A stretch of 39,638 nucleotides of DNA from Halomicrobium katesii DSM 19301 (GTDB lineage Archaea > Halobacteriota > Halobacteria > Halobacteriales > Haloarculaceae): assembly GCF_000379085.1 (NCBI RefSeq), contig NZ_KB905378.1:2747230-2786867 (forward strand). Reading direction: 5' to 3'. The stretch's first letter is position 1. Each line of letters opens with the position of its first letter. Positions 33,929-39,638 of the stretch are shown here, piece after piece. The translations under genes and the position numbers were made by a program. The notes under the pieces are model-generated. The model had not been told where the DNA came from and did not search any database. It saw only the letters and a program-made list of their open reading frames with translations.

Positions 33929-34612
33929 ATGACGAACGGCGAAGTGGATGACGAGCTAACCCTATCTGCCTATAGAGCCGATAGTAGCGAGCTCTTCCCT
34001 CGTATTCTCGATTTACACGTTGAGGACGGCGCACGCATTGCGGATGTTACACACGGTACTGGCGTCTTCTGGCAGGATATCGATCTCGAAGAAAGGGATA
34101 TGAGGCTTGTTACGTCCGATATCACGGCGAAGACGGACGATCTCTCTATGGTTGCCGATTGTCGTGCGCTTCCACTGCAGGGTAATAGTCTGGACTGTAT
34201 GATTCTCGATCCACCGTACGCTGAAGGCTTCTACCGCCGCAACAAGGACCACATGGCGGGACACGGCTCACACAAGTCATTCAGGGATACCTATAGCGGT
34301 GCGAGAGAATACGAAGGTGCAGGAACGTATCACAGCGCTGTCTTGCACACCTACTTTGAGGGGGGAAAGGAAGCAAAGCGGGTGCTGCGTGACGATGGCG
34401 TGCTAATTATCAAGATAATGGACGAGGTGAGTTCTAACACGCAGGAACTCGCGCACATCCAGGTTACAAACTACTACGAACGGGAATTGGACTTCTACAC
34501 TCGTGATTTGTTTATTCAGGTCAGAAAAGAACGGCCGACTGTTGTCGGGATGAAGAACCAGATTCATGCTCGTAAAAACCATTCCTATTTCTTAGTCTAC
34601 GACATGCCCTGA
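33929..34612 (+). CDS. DNA methyltransferase (N6-adenine or N4-cytosine, DPPY type)
   Basis: The 227-residue enzyme has the SAM motif I ADVTHGTGVFW (residues 38-48) and the catalytic DPPYAEGFYRR at 94-104, with motif order I then IV, as in N6A and N4C enzymes of the alpha or gamma type. It is short and has no large target-recognition domain, so it may methylate a short site or act with a partner. It starts 4 bases after the helicase stop and is thus in the same operon as the Fe-S nuclease and helicase. It likely marks self DNA for the cassette, though no restriction subunit is proven. Adenine and cytosine enzymes cannot be told apart by DPPY alone. Confidence 0.8.
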   Translation: MTNGEVDDELTLSAYRADSSELFPRILDLHVEDGARIADVTHGTGVFWQDIDLEERDMRLVTSDITAKTDDLSMVADCRALPLQGNSLDCMILDPPYAEGFYRRNKDHMAGHGSHKSFRDTYSGAREYEGAGTYHSAVLHTYFEGGKEAKRVLRDDGVLIIKIMDEVSSNTQELAHIQVTNYYERELDFYTRDLFIQVRKERPTVVGMKNQIHARKNHSYFLVYDMP

Positions 34613-35063
34613 GCCGGTAACAGGTGGGGCTTGTAACACTCGGCATTCACCGAGATAGAGTTGAATGAGCTGGCCCGTAATTTCATGTTGATTCTCGGGT
34701 TTCGTTCAGTTGAGCCCCAGACAGAGGCGAGGCCCATACGCAGTCCGCATATTTCCTACGGATTCGAGGCTGCTCAAACTGCTGTCTGAAACACCGAAAC
34801 AGGAACTAGGAATGACGAAATCCAGGGAATATCGTCGACGGTCATGACCAGGTATTGATAGTTTCCAACAGATTCCATCTACTTAGAACACTTCGACGAC
34901 GGGGTGTCTCTACTATCTCTCATAAGGTTGTAACTAGGTTCTGTCTCGCGGTTTAGGTATTCTAACTACGAGGGGATCGGTTGTACTTTTAAAAAGGTGA
35001 TAGGCTGCTACCCCGGTTTCAGAGAGACATCATTTATATGGATGGTAGTGTCATTGAGTATCA
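34613..35063. other. Intergenic region with TATA box for the exonuclease-helicase pair
   Basis: About 450 bp with no gene I would support; one frame around 34670-34795 reads for about 40 codons before a stop and may be decayed sequence. A TATA box (TTTATATG, 35033-35040) lies 24-31 bp before the start at 35064, so the last genes of the cassette have their own promoter. Confidence 0.5.
35033..35040 (+). promoter_or_regulatory. TATA box of the exonuclease gene
   Basis: TTTATATG lies 24-31 bp before the ATG at 35064, consistent with a leaderless transcript and a second transcription unit in the cassette. Confidence 0.6.
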
Positions 35064-35813
35064 ATGGGTCTCTTAGCGATCGACATCGAGACTGCCAGTC
35101 CCTTTGAGGAGCCCTCCCCTGGTGATAACGACACGCGATACTACGAATGGGTCGTGACCTCTGTCGCTTATCAGGACAACAGTCAGGCAGAGCCGGAAAC
35201 AGACGTACTCTTCCGGCGCGGCGGGTGGGACGCCGAATTCACCGCCGACATGATTGACCAGCTCCTAGAGTGGTGTGACGAGCGGAAGATCGACCGTGTA
35301 GCAACTTACAACGGCGTGTGGTTCGACCTCAAGCACATCGGCACTTGGGCGAAACAACTAGAAGAGAACGGGTTACGTGAAGATGTCTACTCTGCACTTT
35401 GCGGTCTCTTTGAGGGGCATGTTGACCTCGCCTTAGCAGCCGCTGACCAATACTCCGACGAGCTGTGGGAAGACCAAGAGGTACTGCCTGACTGGAAGGC
35501 CTACCAGTTAGCGGGCATAGATAACGATAGCGTCTGGTACGACGACTATGGCTTCGATGCCGCATACTTCGAGGCGCTCGGCATAGAAGACAACCACGTG
35601 AAATGTGAACACGTGGGGCAGGTCTTAGGAGAGCGATACGTCGATGGCATCATCCACGGTCTCGAAGAGACAAGCACTCACCGCGAACTCGAACAGCTAC
35701 TTCGTGATTACGCCGAGAGTGACGTAACTGATCTATTCCGGCTCCACGATCATCTCGGTGGTGGTGACTTGAAAAACGGCTATCACTACCCCATGGAGTC
35801 GATCATCGAATGA
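35064..35813 (+). CDS. DEDDy 3'-5' exonuclease (DnaQ/PolB-exo-like)
   Basis: The 249-residue product has the RNase H-fold exonuclease residues in order: AIDIET (D7, E9), TYNGVWFDLKHI (N83, D88) and YAESDVTDLF (Y216, D220), so it is the DEDDy type of proofreading exonucleases. There is no polymerase domain. It is probably a stand-alone nuclease that trims 3' ends, acting with the helicase encoded next. Its stop overlaps the helicase start by ATGA (35810-35813). The ATG at 35064 is fixed by the TATA box. All catalytic positions are present, so it should be active. Confidence 0.82.
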   Translation: MGLLAIDIETASPFEEPSPGDNDTRYYEWVVTSVAYQDNSQAEPETDVLFRRGGWDAEFTADMIDQLLEWCDERKIDRVATYNGVWFDLKHIGTWAKQLEENGLREDVYSALCGLFEGHVDLALAAADQYSDELWEDQEVLPDWKAYQLAGIDNDSVWYDDYGFDAAYFEALGIEDNHVKCEHVGQVLGERYVDGIIHGLEETSTHRELEQLLRDYAESDVTDLFRLHDHLGGGDLKNGYHYPMESIIE

Positions 35814-38065
35814 GCGGCCTCGACGACCTCCAACCAGAAGACGCGAGTCTTGTGGAGTCCATTATGGACTCCCACGGGTTTGATTCGTTGAAGAAGACCC
35901 AGGAGCTGGCTTTCGAAGACGGAATTCTGGAGACAGGAAATCATCTCTTGGTGGCGGAAACGGGGAACGGGAAAACCCTATGCGCGGAAGCCGTCGCAAA
36001 AAAGCGACTTGAGCAGGGTAACCGCGTCGCGTATCTGGTTCCTTCTCGTCAGCTCGTTCGAGCGAAGAAGGAATCGATCCAAGAGTGGGCCGAGGATGAA
36101 TACACGGTCTGGTCTGGTGCGCAAGCATACCAGTCAGCAGATGTAGTTGTCGCTACGTTCGACTCGTTTTATAGGGCAATTCTCCAGAACCGGGGGAATG
36201 CCCGGAATCTTGACCTGGCTATTCTTGATGATTTCCACGAAATCTACGGCGGCTTTCGTGGACCCGAGATTGAGAAGGCAATCGCGGCGTCGATGTACGA
36301 AGGCATCGAACTTTTTGCTCTCAGTGCGACTCTTGGGAATCCCGATGAGCTTGCGGAATGGATGGATGCTGACCTGACGGTTAGCCCTGAAGGAAGACAG
36401 ATTCCGATTCGCGAGCACGTGGAACCGGTTCAGCGCCAAAATAAGGGCGAAGCTATTGTCGACTTACTACGGCGCGAGCAAGACAAAGGCCCCTTCCTCG
36501 TGTTCAACTACGCGAAGCCTTGGACACAGTCACGAGCGGAGTCTGTTGCTCAAACAAGACTCTTTACCGGGCTTTCAGACCGGGACTTCCACGCTGAGCT
36601 ACGGGACAAAATTGACGGCGAGATGACCGACACGCTGCGTGATCTCGCGAGGATGATGTCACGAGGCGTCGCGTTCCATCACGCTGACCTTCCGAACGAT
36701 GTCAAGCACTGGGTCGAGGATCTGTATGAAGACGGTGAGCTCGGCTGCCTGTTCGCCACCACCACCATCGCGTACGGGTTCGATGCGCCCGTTCAATCTG
36801 TCGTCGTTGCCGACATCACTCGTGGTCCCCACTACGTAGGCGTCTACGAGTACGTCCAATGGATCGGTAGAGCCGCTCGTCCAGGATATGGGTACGACGA
36901 AGGATTCGCTTTCACGCTCACCGACGCTCCCGAAGAGACGAAGGAACGATTCTTCGAGCCCCACCGTGTTCTTGAGGACGTCACGACCCACATTGAGATA
37001 GACATCGCATTCCAGTGGCTCCTATTGGAGTTGATTGCAACCGGTTGGGACACCCCCCACGAAATTGAGGCCTTCATCAAGGAGATGCTCTACTGGCAAC
37101 AGATGGAACAAATCGGGGCGTGGGGGCGCCAGAGAACTAACCGGGATCAGCGATTGAATGACCGGCTGCGCGAAACGGCAGACTGGTTAGAGGAGCACGA
37201 ATTCATCATCGAGAAGGACACCGCACGGCAGTTCGAGCCTACAGCTCTCGGTGACGGTTCAGTGGAATTTGCCTTTAACTCGTTTGTGAGCGCACCCCTG
37301 AGCAGTCTGAGAACGTTTTATGATTGGCTCGAAGAGGCCTCGCACGATGAAATCACCCCTCTCTACCTAATTGACCGGGTGGCACGCCAGTTCGACAGAA
37401 CCGTTAACGCGTCAGAGTCCGCAGTCAAGTCAGAACTCAGTGGCCTCCTACAAGAGCACGATCTTCCGGTTGATGAGGCTGGAATCACCGCTGGTGTCGT
37501 CTACTGGTTCTGGATGTCGAACTTCGATAACACTCAGATAGAGAACCGTACCGGCATCGATCCAACGTACCTTCCCAGTACCGCGCGGAAACTGTCCGAT
37601 GTAATTGACGCTACGAAATATCTGATGGATGCGTCTCCTAATGCAAGGAAACCAGATTGGTTCGATACTCTCGTCTTCCGGGTCGAGCGAGGGGTTCGTA
37701 GCGAAGAGGTACCCTTCGTCGAGAATATTCGTGGGTTAGGCCGATACCGAGTCAGGCGGCTACGACGCTACGTCGAAGGGAGTGACGTCGTCGGCATGGG
37801 GGAGTTAGAGGGGGAAACGCTTTGGGAGCTGCTGCAAGAACTGTACGACGGTATCGGCGACTCCACTCAGTTCGAAGACGTTCTCAAGGGGAACGTCACC
37901 GGTATTGGTCCAGCGACGGCTAAGCGGGTTCGAGAATTCCTCGAAAATGTAGAGATTAGCGATGAATTCGGTCAGAAGGATGACTGGGGAACAGTACGTC
38001 CCTCCTCTGAGCGACCAGAGGAGAGCGATGGGTTCAGCCATGCTACTCGGCTTGATGACTTCTGA
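35810..38065 (+). CDS. Ski2/Hel308-like SF2 helicase with HhH motifs
   Basis: The 751-residue helicase has AETGNGKT (49-56), DDFH (140-143, where most relatives have DExH), SAT (172-174) and QWIGRAARPG (350-359), which places it near Hel308 and Ski2. A winged-helix and helical region follows, and the C-terminal quarter carries two helix-hairpin-helix stretches (IRGLGRYRVRRLRR and VTGIGPATAKRVREFL) that would bind DNA. It is coupled to the DEDDy exonuclease upstream. Together they could unwind and digest DNA from 3' ends. The second Asp of DDFH replaces the usual Glu, which may alter ATP hydrolysis. Confidence 0.85.
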   Translation: MSGLDDLQPEDASLVESIMDSHGFDSLKKTQELAFEDGILETGNHLLVAETGNGKTLCAEAVAKKRLEQGNRVAYLVPSRQLVRAKKESIQEWAEDEYTVWSGAQAYQSADVVVATFDSFYRAILQNRGNARNLDLAILDDFHEIYGGFRGPEIEKAIAASMYEGIELFALSATLGNPDELAEWMDADLTVSPEGRQIPIREHVEPVQRQNKGEAIVDLLRREQDKGPFLVFNYAKPWTQSRAESVAQTRLFTGLSDRDFHAELRDKIDGEMTDTLRDLARMMSRGVAFHHADLPNDVKHWVEDLYEDGELGCLFATTTIAYGFDAPVQSVVVADITRGPHYVGVYEYVQWIGRAARPGYGYDEGFAFTLTDAPEETKERFFEPHRVLEDVTTHIEIDIAFQWLLLELIATGWDTPHEIEAFIKEMLYWQQMEQIGAWGRQRTNRDQRLNDRLRETADWLEEHEFIIEKDTARQFEPTALGDGSVEFAFNSFVSAPLSSLRTFYDWLEEASHDEITPLYLIDRVARQFDRTVNASESAVKSELSGLLQEHDLPVDEAGITAGVVYWFWMSNFDNTQIENRTGIDPTYLPSTARKLSDVIDATKYLMDASPNARKPDWFDTLVFRVERGVRSEEVPFVENIRGLGRYRVRRLRRYVEGSDVVGMGELEGETLWELLQELYDGIGDSTQFEDVLKGNVTGIGPATAKRVREFLENVEISDEFGQKDDWGTVRPSSERPEESDGFSHATRLDDF

Positions 38066-38137
38066 GCAATAACTAACCTGTACTTAGCGAATCTCCCAAC
38101 TCAAGTTTGAAGGGTCATTCGCCTAATCTGTCCGCGT

Positions 38138-38543
38138 ATGACTGAGGATGTCCCGGATCTTAACCCCGGGGCCTTGGAATCATTCATCGAAGCATACCTG
38201 CAACTTGACAGCCGGGTCCAACAGCCGGACGGTCTGTATTCCGTCCTCTCGGGCTCGCGCGAACAGCAGTACCAGGACAGCCTTCGGTACTTTCTGGACC
38301 CCCAGAAACCCCATGGATTCCACGAGACACTGTTGGAAGCCCTTCTTCGGTGTCTCGGCATGCACCACAACAATCTCCGAGGTCAGCACGTCGAACTCGA
38401 AACCGAGGTGCAGATCGCCGACGCTGATTCAGATGGCCGTATCTATCTAGTCATCTGTGGAGGCAGCGCGCTTAGCGATCACCCACGCTGGGCAGTCTCA
38501 GTCGATCACATCGGGTTAGAGGAAGTGTCTGCTTGGATGCGGT
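38138..38543 (+). pseudogene. PD-(D/E)XK nuclease-like gene, truncated by an ISH3 element
   Basis: From the ATG at 38138 the product shows the start of a PD-(D/E)XK family: QYQDSLRYFLDPQKPHGFHETLLEALLRCLG, then DGRIYLVICGGSALSDHPRWAVSV. Relatives usually have R-I-D at the position where this gene has R-I-Y, so the catalytic Asp looks replaced by Tyr, and the E-x-K strand that should follow is missing. The frame then runs into the ISH3 element and stops at 38593. The gene lies 72 bp after the helicase on the same strand and was probably the last gene of the cassette. The exact joint with the element is not resolved. Confidence 0.65.
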
Positions 38544-39638
38544 GTGAAGCCTACCCAAGCAGACAGCGAGATAGAGGAAGAGCACCTGCTTAATTTTGTC
38601 GTTAACAGCCTCGACGAGGAGCTTGCGTTAGATCTCGGCGAAGACGTTGAGGTCACGACGGAGACGTTGTACGAGGTCCTCGCCGGCGCCAGCGCCGGCG
38701 GGACCTCGATCAACCACGTCTGCGAAACGACTGACGACTCGCCGCACGCCAATACCGTCCGTGGATATCTCACCGATCAGTTCGACCTTGACTCTGTTGA
38801 GGCGGTCGGAGACACGCTCCTGCAACGGGATGCTCTTGAAACACTGCCGGATCGATCGGTGGAGGTCGTCGCCGACCTCCACCTCGATCCCTACTACGGC
38901 GACGAAGATGAGACAGAGGCGTTGTACTCGTCTCAAGCGAAACGCGGAACAACGACGTTTCACGCCTATGCAACGCTCTATGCGCGGGTACGCAACAAAC
39001 GGTACACGCTGGCGGTTCGCCAGCTGGTCGCTGGCGACACCACCAGCGATGTCCTCGCCGAGTTTCTCGAACTCCTCGACGGCCTTGACCTCGGCGTCAA
39101 GGCCGTCTACCTGGATCGCGGATTCTACAATAGCACCTGTCTCAGCCTGCTGTACGCGCACAACTACGCTTTCGCCATGCCGATTGTCAAGTGGGGTGAG
39201 ACGATTCAGAACGAACTTAGCAGCGGCTGGAGCCGCGAGATCGAACACGATCTCGCCGGCACGGTGACGTTCCCTTTGTTCATCGACTGCGTATACCAGC
39301 AAGGACGATACGACGAACACGGGGTGGCGCGTCACGGCTACGCCGCTGACGCGCCGTTTATCGACACACCACGAGATGCACGAGAGCACTACAGCAAGCG
39401 CTTCGGCATCGAATCGAGCTACCGATTAGCCAAGCAAAGCCTCGCGTTCACCAGTTCTCAGGACGCTGGTCTGCGACTGGTGATGTTTGTAGTGAGCCTC
39501 CTGCTCCAGAACAGCTGGCGGTATCTCCACTGGATGTACGTGGCGGCGCCCCGCCGAGGGGGGCGCCGCCTCTGGCAGTGGTCATTCACGGAATTCTGTG
39601 AGATGGTGCTGCGAGCAGCCTGGACAGCGCTCGGTGTG
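38515..39638 (+). mobile_element. ISH3-family insertion sequence, partial (runs off the right edge)
   Basis: The element begins somewhere in the 40 bp before its transposase gene, where the reading of the nuclease gene breaks off, and continues past the window edge. The far end and the target duplication are not visible, so the left boundary is approximate. Confidence 0.65.
38544..39638 (+). CDS. ISH3-family transposase (partial, open to the window end)
   Basis: A GTG at 38544 opens a frame that stays open for 365 codons to the window edge. It begins MKPTQADSEIEEEHLLNF and shows the IS4-related DDE residues: D111 in VVADLHLDPYYGDEDE, the second D in KAVYLDRGFYNS, and the E in KRFGIESSYR. Other ISH3 hallmarks are AKRGTTTFHAYATLYARVRN, YDEHGVARHGYAADAPFID and RRGGRRLWQWSF. 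Most of the protein is present and undamaged, so the element may still be mobile. It cuts the nuclease gene upstream. Confidence 0.88.
   Translation, partial: MKPTQADSEIEEEHLLNFVVNSLDEELALDLGEDVEVTTETLYEVLAGASAGGTSINHVCETTDDSPHANTVRGYLTDQFDLDSVEAVGDTLLQRDALETLPDRSVEVVADLHLDPYYGDEDETEALYSSQAKRGTTTFHAYATLYARVRNKRYTLAVRQLVAGDTTSDVLAEFLELLDGLDLGVKAVYLDRGFYNSTCLSLLYAHNYAFAMPIVKWGETIQNELSSGWSREIEHDLAGTVTFPLFIDCVYQQGRYDEHGVARHGYAADAPFIDTPRDAREHYSKRFGIESSYRLAKQSLAFTSSQDAGLRLVMFVVSLLLQNSWRYLHWMYVAAPRRGGRRLWQWSFTEFCEMVLRAAWTALGV

Noticed and set aside
34613-35063. A short gene near 34670-34795
   Set aside because: About 40 codons with no start context, promoter or recognisable motif; more likely decayed or random.
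1-39638. CRISPR array
   Set aside because: No regularly spaced short repeats were seen. The repeats found are four dispersed MITEs and two RHH elements. The Fe-S nuclease resembles Cas4 only in fold.

Overview
The window looks haloarchaeal (class Halobacteria). The proteins are very acidic, most genes have a TATA box about 25-30 bp before the start codon and no Shine-Dalgarno site, and the families are typical haloarchaeal ones: ISH3 and IS1595 transposases, an HFX_2341-type CARF regulator, and a BREX locus with two BrxC-like ATPases. I see no rRNA, tRNA, replication gene or CRISPR array. Nearly everything is defence or DNA processing, so this reads as a defence island worn down by small mobile elements. 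Both window ends lie inside insertion sequences.

Layout. (1) 1-1861: an IS1595-type element abuts a truncated BREX methyltransferase gene, pglX. (2) 1985-6676: a nested module. A minus-strand operon encodes a TGT-like protein, a CD-NTase and a SLATT two-TM effector, which best fits an archaeal type IV-like CBASS. It is broken twice, by a 141-bp MITE in the CD-NTase and by a 395-bp element carrying a ribbon-helix-helix gene in the TGT-like gene. Both scars can be removed on paper through their target duplications, and each removal restores an open frame. A CARF-winged-helix regulator faces the operon across a shared intergenic region. (3) 6713-8765: a PD-(D/E)XK nuclease gene with two compensating frameshifts, and a membrane coiled-coil protein. 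(4) 8860-17892: brxA-brxC-brxB-brxC2, all overlapping, the core of a type 5-like BREX operon. (5) 17893-21691: two MITE copies, a small zinc-ribbon gene and an unrecognised two-gene module whose second gene looks like a zinc-ribbon protein with a FokI-like nuclease domain. (6) 22124-27585: an AddB-like and AddA-like helicase-nuclease pair. (7) 27766-29364: a second copy of the RHH element, a gene resembling clade 3 alpha-glutamyl/putrescinyl thymine pyrophosphorylases, and a fourth MITE. (8) 29559-38538: a same-strand cassette of an Fe-S (Cas4/Dna2-type) nuclease, an SF1B Upf1/Dna2-type helicase, a DPPY DNA methyltransferase, a DEDDy exonuclease, a Ski2/Hel308-like helicase with helix-hairpin-helix motifs, and a PD-(D/E)XK nuclease cut off by an ISH3 element that runs out of the window.

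How the parts fit. BREX would combine PglX methylation with BrxC ATPases, but pglX is broken and no pglZ is visible, so the locus is probably inactive unless intact copies lie elsewhere. The CBASS module is also inactive as it stands. The cassette at 29559-38065 is intact and has the ingredients of a modification-plus-degradation system (methyltransferase, two helicases, two nucleases). I cannot match its gene order to a named defence system, so it is the best candidate here for something undescribed, followed by the two-gene FokI-like module and the RHH-carrying mini-element.
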